Source of the DNA: Aurifilum marmelostoma
Lineage: Eukaryota > Ascomycota > Sordariomycetes > Diaporthales > Cryphonectriaceae
Length of the DNA stretch: 64,000 nucleotides
Direction of reading: 5' to 3'
Assembly: GCA_027559495.1 (NCBI GenBank)
Contig: JAMXSV010000017.1
Location: 1,922,001 to 1,986,000 of the forward strand
Positions 11,229-22,744 of the stretch are shown piece after piece (the stretch's first letter is position 1; each line of letters starts with the position of its first letter). Under the pieces are notes generated by a model. That model did not search any database and was not told the origin of the DNA. It saw only the letters and a list, made by a program, of their open reading frames with translations. A program made the translations under genes and the position numbers.

Positions 11229-12056
11229 ATGGTCCGCTTCGTCCACGAGACCCTCGTCCCCCAGGACCTAAACACCACAGTCCAACCCCGCGTCCTCGCC
11301 CTCGGTCTCCCACGATGTGCCACTTCCTCTCTCCAGTCGGCCCTCGAGACGCTGGGCTACACACCCTGCATGCACATGGCACACGTCCAGCCCTCGGCCG
11401 AGCGTCAGCGCCTCGTCACGGCCGCCATCCTCGAGCAGCACGACACCACCAAGCGCCGCAAGATCCTCGCCCAGCTCTTCACCGGCTTCGGCGCCGTTGC
11501 CGACTTCCCCAGCATCGTCTTCGCGGACGACCTGATGGACATGTATCCCGAGGCAGCCATCATCCTAAATACGCGCAAGGGTGGCGCGGCAGGCTGGCAC
11601 CGCAGCTTCGGGGAGGGGCTGCGATTCTTTGACAGCTGGAGCTTCTGGGCAGCCACGTTCCTCGTGCAGAGCGATCGTGCCATGATGCGGATGATGAAGG
11701 CGACAGATGATCTTTTCATGGAGCGGTGGGGGTGCACCTTTCGCGACGAGATAATCTACGAGAAGCATAATGAATGGGTGAGGGAGGAGGCCAAGAAGAG
11801 AGGGCGACAGGTGCTAGAGTTCGTGGCGGAGGACGGGTGGGCGCCGCTCTGTGGGTTTCTGGGGAGTAAGGTGCCGCAGAACAAAGAGTACCCAAGGATG
11901 AATGATCAGAAGAACATGAAGATGGTCAAGAGGTTCATTCTCGCGAGAGGCCTGCTGCACTGGGTCGGGCTGTCTGTTATATTGTGGGCTTTGTCCAGGG
12001 TAGGCGTCGCATTGCCACATGCTTCATTGGCATTCGTTAAGGCTGAGGAAGCATAA
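11229..12056 (+). CDS. Sulfotransferase-like P-loop protein (Sulfotransfer_4 type) with C-terminal membrane anchor
   Basis: One exon, 275 residues, ATG at 11229 in good context (ACCATGG). Near the N-terminus LALGLPRCATSSLQSALE (about residues 23-40) is a PAPS-type P-loop: Leu-Gly-Leu-Pro-Arg-x-x-T-S-S. Later ILNTRKGGAAGWHRSF and the region FVAEDGWAPLCGFLGSKVP follow the order seen in the fungal NAD-epimerase/sulfotransferase family (Pfam Sulfotransfer_4). The last 30 residues form a hydrophobic helix (GLLHWVGLSVILWALSRVG), suggesting a tail anchor. Fungal members usually sit in secondary-metabolite or xenobiotic contexts, and their substrates are unknown; the ABCC transporter follows immediately, tail to tail (327 nt). 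Function beyond the fold is inference. Confidence 0.82.
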   Translation: MVRFVHETLVPQDLNTTVQPRVLALGLPRCATSSLQSALETLGYTPCMHMAHVQPSAERQRLVTAAILEQHDTTKRRKILAQLFTGFGAVADFPSIVFADDLMDMYPEAAIILNTRKGGAAGWHRSFGEGLRFFDSWSFWAATFLVQSDRAMMRMMKATDDLFMERWGCTFRDEIIYEKHNEWVREEAKKRGRQVLEFVAEDGWAPLCGFLGSKVPQNKEYPRMNDQKNMKMVKRFILARGLLHWVGLSVILWALSRVGVALPHASLAFVKAEEA

Positions 12057-12383
12057 GGATCAGACAGATAGATTTTCCATCGCTAGAGCAGCATTATAGA
12101 AGGTGGTTTTGGGGTCGAAAGGAGTACAAGCTATCATATTCGGTCATTTACATAGCGAGGATATGATATCATTGCGATTCGAGTTTCAGACATCTCTACA
12201 GTTCTCTTGACGAAAGCTGGCCGCCGGCAAAAATACACTCACTTTCATGGCTCATAAATCTTATATCTGTAAACAAGGCAGATATTCTACTGCATAGAGT
12301 ACAAGACACCCATCGACCCAAACAAACATAGCATATCCCAAGTCTCCCGCCATGGGCCAAGTCACGAATCAACTTCGTTTCCG
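12057..12383. other. Short intergenic region between convergent genes
   Basis: Holds the 3' ends of the sulfotransferase-like gene and the ABCC transporter gene. AT-rich sequence around 12160-12180 is the only visible feature. Confidence 0.4.
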
Positions 12384-15300
12384 TCATTTAGCTGCCTCCA
12401 TAACCTGTATCAAGTGCCCAGATTCCTCACACAATCGTCGAAACACCCCCTCTCTTCCCTCATTCCGCTCAAGCAGTAGCTCCCTAACGGGCCCCTCCTC
12501 CACCACCCGCCCGGCATCAAGAACAACCACGCGATCATAGTCTGCAATGGTCAGCAGGCGATGGGCGATGGTGATCACTGTCGTGCTTCCATCCTTGGTG
12601 ACTCGGCTCCGCAAGCCAGCCTGGACTGCCTCGTCTGTAGTGTGGTCGATGTTGGCTGTGGCCTCGTCGAGCAGCAGGATCTTGGATCGTCTGAGTAGAG
12701 CACGCGCGACGCACAAGAGCTGGCGCTGGCCACGCGAGAGGGCGTCTGCGGGCTGTTGGAGGTCGAGGGGTAATGAGTCGGGGCTGTCAGGATGGCGGTC
12801 CTGGTGCTGGTGCAGTGGCTGCATGGAACGCAGTACGTCTTCTATCTCAGCGTCGCTGTGTTTTCCAAGGGGGTCCAGGTTGGTGCGTACATTGCCGTTA
12901 AAGAGCTGCGGCTCTTGGGAGGTGATTGTGACAGCCTGGCCTCGGAGCCTGGATAAGCTGACGGAGGCAATGTCGACTCCGTCTATTGTAATTTGACCTC
13001 CGTTGGTGTTCTTGTCGGCCTGCAAGACTCGGAGAAGGGCTAGTGCCATGGACGATTTGCCGGCGCCTGTGCGACCGACGATGGCGACTCGCTCGCTTGG
13101 TTTGGCCTCGAAGTTGATGTCGTGAAGAACAGGTTCGAGATGTGGGCTGTAGCGGGCAGTAAAGTTGTGAAACCGCACACCACCTTGAGTCGGCCAGTTT
13201 TCTGGCACATTCTGAAAATTGCATTCGGTATCTCCCAGCACTGGTCCAGGGTCTTCCTTCTCGATGGACGTGTACTCTGCTATCCTCTCCACAGATGTCA
13301 AGTCCTCCTGCACCATGGCATAAACCTGCACAAGCCACTGCATGTACTCGGTGAGTGTCGCGGCATACGTTAAGATGAGACCAGCAGAACCAGCATCCAT
13401 CGACCCGCCGCTCAAGATGATGAATACGCCAACCATGAAGATCACGATGCTGCTGAGCGCGGCGATCCGCATCAGAAGCCACTGTCTGCTGGCCTGAAGG
13501 AGCAGGGCCGCCTGGTTGAGGCCGTTAACCAGGACGCCGTGCCTTTCTGCGAACATCTCTTCCTGCCCGTAGCCGCGGATGCTCACATATCCAGTGAGTG
13601 TCTCGCCTACTTGCTGGTACAGTGGTGAGCGGGAGACCGCCTCAATACGCTTAAGGTCCTGTGCTCCTCGGATGTACACGGCTGTTGTGAGGTAGTACAT
13701 GGCCAAGATGATTGCGAGGAGGGGTAGTAGCGCCAGTTTGCTAGGCAGGGCCCAGATCATGACAAAGACAACCATCAACACAGTTGCTGCAAGCTGCAAA
13801 GCGCTGACGGAGGAAGAGGCCAGCGTCTGGTCTACGACGGATATGTCCTTGGACAGGCGGTTGATGATCTGGCCTGTCGGACGGTCGAAGAAGGCCAATT
13901 TTGCAAAAAGCACCGAGTCGAGCAAGCCTTTGTAGATTGCCGAGGAGGCTTTGAGAGATGCCGAGAATGTAAGAATGTCTCGGAGGAAGGTAATGATGGC
14001 GAAGCCCAGGCATAGAGAGGTGTAGACAGAGAGATAATACCAGGCTTGTGGTACCTGTGTCTTCACAGCCTGCGACTTGTGAAAGGGAGGAGATTGGTTC
14101 GCCTGCTCTTGATCGAGATTGTCATACTGGGACGCCCATTCTCTAACCCAAAGGTTGATGCTTAAGCCGCTCAACTGTTGCACGCCAAATGCGACAGCAA
14201 CCGAGATCCAGAAGACCGAAGATCCCATTGACTTGAGATAGTCTCTGACAACAGACCAGGGTACTGAGCCCGCTGCCTTTCCCTCGTAGTCATCGTTTTC
14301 TTCTTGTGGGATGACTGGCCGACCGACATGCGAAGTTTCCGCAGAAATGGGAGCAGCACTAGCAACCTCATCCCAACATTCGGTATCGTTCATTGAATCT
14401 TTGCTGTTGTTCGAAGTCCTGGCATCAAATATTTCTCCCAGCTCAAGCTGGCCAGGAACGCCTTGAGCCACAACCCTCCCAGATCCAAGCTTGACCACAA
14501 AGTCACAATTCGGGATGGCCAGTTGCGTGTGATGAGTGGCGAGAACACATATGCGCCCTTCCATCAGATGGCCCTTGATCGCCTCGAAAAACACATGTCG
14601 AGCAGTGCGGGGGTCCAGAGCACCCAGGCAGTCATCAAAAAACACATACTTCGAGGTACTGTACAGTGCTCGGGCTAGAGACACCCGCTGCTGCTGTCCG
14701 CCAGAGAGTCGACTTCCGTTCTCGCCCGCCACTGTCTGGTCGCCATCTTTCCAAGTGGCCAGGTCCTCGTGAAGGGCGACGGAACGCAGCACCTCTTGGT
14801 AGCGCGCACCGTGGAAAGGCAAGCCGAGCAGGATGTTGTTCCGTATGCTCTGGTTCATGATCCAGGGCTCGTGGGGGCAATATGCCGTTGTCTCGTCTAA
14901 CGTATCTGGAAAGTCATTACCTGGGAGATTGGGGTGGCTGCTGCTCGAGGGTCTGCTTCTGGTGCCGGTCCCGGATGGAAGGAAGACCTGGCCGGCCTCG
15001 AGCTGCATTTCTCCCATCAGACCGAGAAGCATTGATGACTTTCCTGAGCCGCTTGGTCCGCACACAACATTAAGTGTGTTCTCCCGAAATTGAATGTTCA
15101 GGTTTTCAAGTCTGAACTTTGATGGCGGCTGTTGATCACTCGTTGACAACAGTGCAGTATCCTCACCTGCTTCAGGCCCTTCCTCGGATCCTGCTGTAGG
15201 CCATGATAGAGTGGCGCCGCTGAAGCCGATCAATCTTGATTGTCTAGTCCCCGCAAGCTGTTGTGTGTACTTGGCTGTGTCAAGTGTCTGTAGGAATTGA

Positions 15301-17122
15301 TCTACACGCCGGAGCGACATGTATGCTTGAATGAGAAAGGTGATCGACTCGGCCACTAAAACGTATACAAAGTCAGACATGGGATTATATGGCCAGAGGA
15401 AGAAGAAAGAAGAAGGGACAGTCACGAACTCCTGTTTAGAGGGATCCTGACCACTGTGAACGTGGCTAAGGCCGGGAATGCAACTGAAGTCGTAAGCGTC
15501 TGGCCAAAGATGACAGTATAAAACAGAAATGTAAGTATCGTAATCATGAAGGGAATCGTATGGAAAACTGTCAGGCAGATCGACCACCAGATGAACCGAG
15601 AACGTATTCTCTTCATCTCCTCGCGCCTTTTCTCCAGGACACGGTCTCTGAAGAATGCCTCCCACGCGTAGAGCTTGATGGTGCGGATGGCGTCGAGGAG
15701 CTCGCTGCTGGCCTGAATGCGGGCATCCCCAGCTTGCAATACTGTGGCCTGCGCAGCGCCTAAACGCCTCGATAATAGTATGTTTAGAGGCAATAGGGCA
15801 ATCATGAAGACGATTCCAAGTATGCCGCTCATTCCCAGGATCTGATAGAGAAGACACGTCCCGATGGTGATCTGGACGGGAAAGGTAACCCAAACAAGAT
15901 AGAGGAAGCCACACATGGAACTGATAAAGTGCACATCTGCTGCGACGAAGTTGTAGATGGTACCGTCTGAGGTGGGTTGGTCTTGCTTTCTCTCATTTTT
16001 CTCGCCCGAAGGTCCCCTCTTCTCCATTCGTCTTCGTAAAATCTTTGCGTAGATCTCATTCATAAGGATAGTTCTCGCTCGGGAGGATATGTGGTTTCCC
16101 ACCCAATCGCACTGGCATTGCGATGTGCCCGTGACCAGACTTGCTATAAGCAGGCCAAACACGTAAAACCACGCCGTGCTCGCTGGGACATCATCGGGGC
16201 CCTCCAAATACTCGAGGATGAGCTTGATGAGAAGTGGGGGCACGAAGACAGCCACGCTAGTGACCGTCGCCCAGGCGCCTTGTTGAAACAAGTCGCTTTT
16301 CAGGTACTGAAAAAGGCGTATAAGCAGTGATAGCGAGGGAGTCGTGCTGGCGCGGAATTGAGGTGTGACGAAGGCGGCGGCGAGCCTTGGGCTCAGGGGA
16401 TATAGGTCAATTTCCTGGAGCGGTCCAGCCCTGAATGCCTTCCATAATAAATTTCCGGTCCATGAGAAGGACAGTTGCGATATGCGATTGGCTGTCTCGT
16501 TTCCGGCCGCATGCTTGCTATCCTGTGGACGTTGTGGAGCGGCCCAATAGATCACAATCAGCCCGGTGAACAGCCCCAGATGGACCAAGGAAGAGACCCG
16601 GATCTTGTCGCTAGGCTCAATAGAAAGATCTGATGATGTGGCGAGGAAGAGGCAGATCCATTGCAAATAGTAGATCGCCTCAGAGTGGGAGAGTGACATG
16701 GCTCGTAGTTCAGACTCAAGGAGCCTGGCTCCGATCAGCGCTACTAGGTATAGAGACAAGAGCAGCAGTCCGATGGCACGTTCTGGGTTCTCTCTCATTG
16801 CAATGGCCATAAGGCTGACAATCATGTCGATGATGAGCATCGCAGCTTCGAGAAACTGACCACGTTGGATTTTGTTGTTGCACATTCGGATATTGACTGC
16901 GTCACGGGCTGTTGGTGTCTCGCCTTCATTTTCACCTGCGAGATTGAGCACAGGACTTCCACGGATCCGTTCTCGTCGACGTATGAAACTGCTAACAAGT
17001 ATAATGGACGAGGAGATCATTACTATGGCCAGTGGGATGACAAATCCCAAATATGTGTTTCTCACGCAGACTGAGAAGTGACCATTTTTCCACCATGGGG
17101 AAAGACACACGAGTGATTGCAT
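12384..17122 (-). CDS. ABC transporter, ABCC (MRP/Ycf1-like) full-size exporter with TMD0
   Basis: Two exons, 17122-15430 and 15355-12384, join to 1,554 residues (74-nt intron, donor GTTCGT). The join gives RIPLNRMAESITFLIQA, matching the conserved stretch after the first membrane domain in ABCC proteins. Order: TMD0 with about five N-terminal helices, TMD1, NBD1 (Walker A CGPSGSGKSS about residues 663-672; LSGGQQQRVSLARAL; Walker B YVFFDDCLGALD), linker, TMD2, NBD2 (Walker A VGRTGAGKSS; LSRGQRQLLCVARAL; Walker B ILLLDEATANID). NBD1 has Asp where the catalytic Glu normally sits, while NBD2 keeps Glu, the asymmetric ATP site typical of ABCC. The family exports glutathione conjugates, drugs or metabolites at vacuolar or plasma membranes; the substrate cannot be read from sequence. 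The gene is divergent from the hydrophobin gene. Confidence 0.94.
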
Positions 17123-18503
17123 AGCTAAGGAATTGTGAACAAAATTTGTCTGCGTTCTGACGGCTGGGGGTTTCTTCGAAGAAAGGAGATTTGTTGCCGG
17201 GCACGTAGGCTGTTTGAACTCCTAGCAAACGGATGGCTCAGCTGTTCTCGATGGTTCTCTGTAGGACCAATTGCTGATATTAGTATTTCGGACAACCAAC
17301 AGACCCAGCCATGCAATTGTATCTTTTAGAAATTCTGGTCCCAAGGTGACGAGGCCCTTCGACAAGGGCTCACAGCCAGGAAGCTGAACCAACCCCTTTC
17401 CGGACTATATCCACAGCATCAACTGAATTGCACAGAGGGAATTATCTCGTTGCCTTAATAGAAACGTGACGCGTCACGAGAGACAAAATTTAGCTGCCTG
17501 TCTTTTGAAGGGCAACTATCTCAGATCATAGCATCACCTGCCAAGAATGGCATTGCTCACCCTTTGTGAAAGTAGCCAGCCAAGGTTTGGAAAATCAGGC
17601 AGCGATGATTCCAACATTGATCTCACAGGGCATTCCAGGCACCATCATCTCAACAGGGCCGATTACGATTTCAACTGAGACATTCAGGTGATATTCTGCA
17701 ATTCACTGTTTAGTCGGTCACTATCGTTCCAAGGCAGTGGGAGTGCGAAGTGCTTAGCGCTGACCCATCACAGGGCAACTTCACTCTTCAACATGTGGCA
17801 AAGGGATAAAAACTCAAACCAATATCCCATCCTGTGCTCATCAAGACCTTGGCCGACGAAATTATAGATTACGATCGTTTCTGTGGCGTCTTGTGAGGCA
17901 AGGTCTATTACGAAGCCAAATATTAATATTTTCTAGAGCAGAGCAGATCATGATGCCGCACGACTCGAATACGTGTAGATGTCTCTCGTTGTGCTCGTCC
18001 CAGTAGTACAAGAGGAGAGACAAGAGACCCGACTCAATGGTCTGAGTGTCCGATGTTTCTGATCTTCCAGATCAGGCTTCGGGCAGTCGATTAATTCTCT
18101 TCGCGCGTGCCTCAAGTCAGAAACATCCACAAAGCCTTCGAGGGCAAGATCCTGTCCGAACGAGGTCTCTTTCGTCGGAAGTTGTCACCTTGAGTAACTA
18201 GGTGATGACGATCGTAATATATGAGGCGAAAGGAACGATGATTTGTTGAAACCTTTCTGACGACATGGCTTTGGTGTTTCAGACTTGTCCTCGAAATTTT
18301 GTTCATGAACGCCAGCATAGAGCATGTGGGAGTTGAAGATAGCGTCGATGCCATTCGTATAAGAAGCCTAAGTTTCCTCTCATCAAGCACGGCTGAGATG
18401 CCCCGCAGCAGCGGCAGCAATCTGTACCTCGACCATCTAGCAGTCCATTACTTACAAATCTCAACCACTTTGTTTAGGTATTGAAGTCAACAGCCGCCTC
18501 AAG
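17123..18503. promoter_or_regulatory. Intergenic region between divergent ABCC transporter and hydrophobin
   Basis: The 1.4-kb region must hold both promoters. It contains a perfect 14-bp palindrome (listed separately), an AT-rich patch at 17920-17935 and a TATA-like TATAAGAA near 18357, about 145 nt upstream of the hydrophobin ATG. No coding region is recognised. Confidence 0.5.
17465..17478. promoter_or_regulatory. 14-bp perfect palindrome, candidate dimeric factor site
   Basis: CGTGACGCGTCACG is identical to its reverse complement. It lies 343 bp upstream of the ABCC start and about 1 kb upstream of the hydrophobin. It contains two TGACG half-sites facing each other with no gap beyond the central CG, like a spaced CRE/bZIP site. 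Binding is inference. Confidence 0.4.
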
Positions 18504-19192
18504 ATGCAGTATAATCTTGTGTATGCCCTGCTCGCCACTACGGCTGTTGCTGGATATATCCCAGTCAGCGATGACCAAGTCAACAACAACCTCGATGGAG
18601 CCTCTGGCTACCCATCGCGCTCATTCAGCTCTGGTCATGGAGGCCCCTCCTTCCCTTCTACTCCAGATACCATCTCAGCCTCTGGCTTTGGCAGCGTCCC
18701 GACCGACACGACCCTCGGCCAAGCACAGCAGGCGTGCGGTGACAATAGCGTCCTGAGCTGCTGCGATCAAGAGTCTGCCTCCGGTGACACCGACACGGAG
18801 GCCTCTGGTCTTCTGTCTGGGCTTCTCGGAGGCATTCTCGATGGCGACGGCGGCCTGGGACTGCTGAGCGGGTGCTCCGAGATCCCCATCCTAGGTGGTG
18901 CGTTATTCTCCAATCTATGGAGCACAATTTAGTTTTCTTCTTTTCGATTATGTTTCCTTTCCCTCTATAATTTGTTCTGTTTGTCTGCACAGATGCTGAC
19001 TGGCGCGACGAAGACCTCAGTGGCATCCTGGGAAGCCAATGCTCGCAGACTGCAGCCTGCTGCTCTAGCGGTAGTGTGGACCAGGTAAGGTAGATCCCAC
19101 AAAGACCATCGTGAAGTAGCGTGCTGACCGACATGCAGAGCGGACTCATCGACGTTTCGACTGGTTGCAATGCCCTTGCTGGCTTGCTCTAG
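18504..19192 (+). CDS. Class I hydrophobin (secreted)
   Basis: Exons 18504-18897, 18993-19084 and 19139-19192 join to 179 residues (introns 95 and 54 nt). A signal peptide (MQYNLVYALLATTAVAG) is followed by a Ser/Gly-rich region and eight Cys at residues 78, 86, 87, 124, 148, 154, 155 and 172. The spacing is C-X7-CC-X36-C-X23-C-X5-CC-X16-C, the class I hydrophobin pattern; the long X36 loop rules out class II. Hydrophobins self-assemble at air-water interfaces and coat aerial hyphae and spores with rodlets. The first donor is ambiguous: GTGGTG or, three bases later, GTGCGT (used here; better consensus). The loop between Cys 3 and 4 is unusually rich in Gly, Asp and Leu. Confidence 0.92.
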
Positions 19193-21610
19193 TTTTGGGA
19201 CGTGCCGATAGGTGAAGGGTCTTGGACTGTCCAGGGTAGTACACTCGATCTATAACTCTATGATTAATTATCATAAGCTTCTATCAACTTTGTACGGAAA
19301 TGAGGTAGACAGACTTCTCGCTCGTTTATGACGTTGTCCTAGATGATATGTTGTGTGTCGAGAACCAGAGCCCACTTTTAGATGCCCAGAGTCCAGAACC
19401 TATCACTGTATTGAGCTTGTTTGTTCTCCACAAAGCCCATGGTACCTTCATACTTTTGTCTAGGATTGTCACGAAAAGGAATATGTATATGAGTCAGCGA
19501 CATGGCCTGAGCATGAGGGTGATGTTACTAAACTGTAAGACGTGAGAAGAGTAACGGAGGCATCACTTCACACTGATGCGATGGGCTACGAACCCGCACA
19601 GCATACGACGGAAATCAGACGCGGAACAAACCATCCAAAGCAGTTTGAAAGAGGTTTGAGGTGGAGTCACTGTACAAGGGCAGATATTGGTGGATACTTC
19701 CTTCTTGGGGTCCCCTGAGTGTGCAGAGTGAATAGCAGGACATTGCGTTGCCTGGAGGCCTGCGGAGAGATGGGCCCTGCAGAACCATCCGTCCATGGCA
19801 AGGATTATAGACGGTCCAACGGACGATGGAGAATACCCGAAGTACATGTACTGTGTGAACTCATGTATCTTCACCTAGCTGTAATTACCAGCTGGGTCTA
19901 AACCTGGACTTTCCGAGGCGAAGACCCTCTTCCGCTTCGAGGTCGTACCTTTGAGAGAGTTCAGGACACCACACCACTGAAGATGTTCCATTGGGCCGAA
20001 TTTCTTCGGCGTGGACATGAAGCAGGCGAGGCTCGACTTCTCCCTGTCTCGGCGAGGCCGGCCTGGGTAGTCGCTACACCAGTGCAAGCCGAGCTACCCA
20101 GTATCTAAGCCGAGGAGAGCTGTGATGGTGGTGAAAGTGCGGGGGTTGCGATGCTCAGTGCGTCGTCCCGGTATATCCAGGACATTTCTCGGGGTTCCGC
20201 GACAAGGTGAGGTTGTGGTAGTAAGCAGAGGTGGCCTGATAATCTTGGATCTTTGCCCACTCAGCTCGCCCTGTTGGGGGCCCAAACCTGATGAGGTGCA
20301 TGCAGATGGATGTGATCCTCGCGCCGCGTGCCTGTCCAAATCCCAAGTCATCTTGTCTCTGAGTACTGCATAGTGATAGCCCCAGGGATAGGTTCTTGAC
20401 TTCGTTCCCAGACAGAGAAGATTCTGAGTCATGGAACCCTGATGGCATTTGGGAGAGGAGGGAGCACAGTGTGATATCAGTATGTATGGGGTCGTAGGTA
20501 GAGCCGCATCCATGTCAAGGATCTGTAGGCAGGTCTTGAGTGTGTGCGTTGCAGTGCAGTAAGTACGTCCCAGAGTAGGTACATACCTTTACAAGCAGTA
20601 ACCATGGTACGTACATACTGTAGTATCCTTCCCTCCCTTCCCCGCGACAACCCACAGCAATCACCCCGCAGAGACTCTGTCTGGGTCGAGGACCTGTCAG
20701 GCGTCCACTAAGCCGCCAACCCTCCACTGGCCTTCAGTGTCTTCAGTGGCTTGTTTCCCCACAGCTCCCCCGCTGGACGAGACCCACTACGGAGGACCCA
20801 GGACGGCACCCGACCACTAGCAGCCAACCTGTTGTTTCCCCTTGGCCGAAGATCGAAATGCGCGTTCCGACATTGGCCGAGAGGGAAGGAGAACCCAGAC
20901 GGTCAAGGACTGGCTCCGAGGTGTGACGCTTGCAGGTACGTACTGAGTGGTGCTACTACCACCAGAGTATAGGCAGTACGTCAACCCCATCTCTAGTTCT
21001 TTACACCATCAAGTTCCCCAGATCGAAGTCACCCTGCGAGATCAGAACAAGGACAAAACTCTGACCCTCCCACCCTACCATACTACCATCTCTCGCGCTT
21101 TTCCTCGCCCTGGGTGCTCCTCTTTTCTCGTCCAACCTTGTATGCGACGTCAGCCTGCGCGATACGACCGCAATAACCACTGCAGCACTCTTGGTCATCG
21201 ACAACGCTGGGGACGATTGAAGGCTCAACCGATCCTACCCCCTTGCCCCTCCAAACATTATCACACCCGGCGGCATTATCTGCCTTTTCCCTCGGTGGCA
21301 CAACAAACCAATACTAGGATCACAAGTCGGAAGTGTGACACTCCCCCTTCGACCGACGACTATTTGGACCCCTTCTCCTCGCATCACGACTCCTCAACAC
21401 GATCATCAGACTATCTAAGGAGATCGTCGTCAATATTGCACTCATACGAGCCCGTTTGCGGGTAAATCATCACGCCTTTCCTCGCGTGTGTGCCAGCCCT
21501 CAACATACCTTCAACAATTAGGCAGGATTTCATTTTCGATCCGACACAAATCCCGCACTGTCCTCAACAGACGTACAACATATAAACGCGCACACAGCTA
21601 TATCATCACG
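19193..21610. other. Intergenic region, no gene recognised
   Basis: The start is the 3' flank of the hydrophobin and includes an AT-rich inverted repeat (TATGAT...ATCATA, 19259-19275) that could form a small hairpin. The last 600 nt upstream of 21611 are CT-rich and look like a long leader of the next gene; the open frame 20947-21465 within it is Pro/Ser/His-rich and judged non-coding. Nothing else is recognised. Confidence 0.35.
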
Positions 21611-22069
21611 ATGGCGCCTCAGCGGCCCTTCTTCCTCTCTAGCTTCTTCGCCGCCTTCCGGCAACAGCCAGCCCCCTCCCTGCCATCCTCCGCAAACAAA
21701 CCTCAACCGACAGTCTCATCCACAGTCACGTCTTCGAACACCACAACCACGACATCCTACTCTGTGTCAACCCCATCCTCCGGCTCCTCTCGTGGCCACT
21801 CCACCTCCACGGCGTCCTCTGGGACTGCAGCACAGGCAGCCGCCGCCGCCGCCGCCAGGCTACACTCACCGAGAGGCATGCCCATCCCGCAGAATCCACG
21901 GCGGCGGGGCAGCGACTCCAGCTCTGAAGGATTCCGAGAGGTACTGGGCGCCGACAGGATGTATATCGGCGGCAGGACTGCTGGTGGAGAGGAGAAGTTC
22001 TTCAAGCTGGGTGTAGTGAGGAGGGTCAAGAGCGGGGACAGGTTGAGCCTGGATCGGATGAGCTTATGA
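21611..22069 (+). CDS. Small conserved fungal protein of unknown function
   Basis: One exon of 152 residues starting at ATG 21611 (MAPQRPFFLSSFFAAF). An in-frame ATG at 21488 would add 41 Arg/Tyr-rich residues and is less likely. The first two-thirds are Ser/Thr/Pro-rich with an Ala run (about residues 76-84), probably disordered. The C-terminal block PIPQNPRRRGSDSSSEGF, followed by REVLGADRMYIGGRTA and EEKFFKLGVVRRVKSGDR, ends in LSLDRMSL; I recall a similar block in many filamentous-ascomycete proteins annotated only as hypothetical. It has Arg-rich sequence and Ser in phosphorylation-like contexts (RRRGSDSSSE). No catalytic motif, signal peptide or membrane segment is seen. Confidence 0.75.
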   Translation: MAPQRPFFLSSFFAAFRQQPAPSLPSSANKPQPTVSSTVTSSNTTTTTSYSVSTPSSGSSRGHSTSTASSGTAAQAAAAAAARLHSPRGMPIPQNPRRRGSDSSSEGFREVLGADRMYIGGRTAGGEEKFFKLGVVRRVKSGDRLSLDRMSL

Positions 22070-22744
22070 GCCCGGCGACAAGGGAGTTTGTCTCAATATT
22101 TAACAACAGTACGTGGGTTGGGCCAACACAGATCAAAAGCAAGGAGAGACAAAAATCAAGATTGGTGATCACCGCCAGGCTGTCATGGAGCCACAAGATT
22201 TGAACAGATATGGGTTTGATATTCAGGCGTTCTGGATGGGATGGAAATGGCAGGAAAGTTTGCATACTGAATTGTGTATATCGTCACGGATTGCTGGCAT
22301 GTTGGTCTGTTTGCATATAGGCTATTAGAATATATGGAGAAGGAGGACATGATCGCCACATCTCGTCAGCTGTCTCTTGCTTCTATGGCAGAGAACTACC
22401 CAAGAACCATCGTTTGTCAGATGGAGAAAAGCAACATTTATTTTGGACTGCATTACAGACCATGCATTATTGTGCTTGATGTCAGGTGCTTTCACATACG
22501 CCGGCCAGATAGAATAACCAGTAAACCCAACCCCTTTCGCCCCTCCTAATCGATCCCCCGGACAGAACATAAATACCTACTGATAGTAAGTCGACACCAA
22601 AAATGAGAAGCATGAGCCGATCGAAAATGTCCTGTGAGCCCTCAATATCATCTCAAATACGCTGTCCCAAGATCGCAAAACACCTCGTGCTGCATCGTGA
22701 TATCCGTCCATCCACCCATCCATCCCATCCCGTCAAAACAGGAT
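22070..22744. other. Intergenic region between convergent genes
   Basis: Contains the 3' ends of the small conserved gene and of alg10. AT-rich stretches occur around 22315-22345. No gene or repeat is recognised. Confidence 0.35.
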
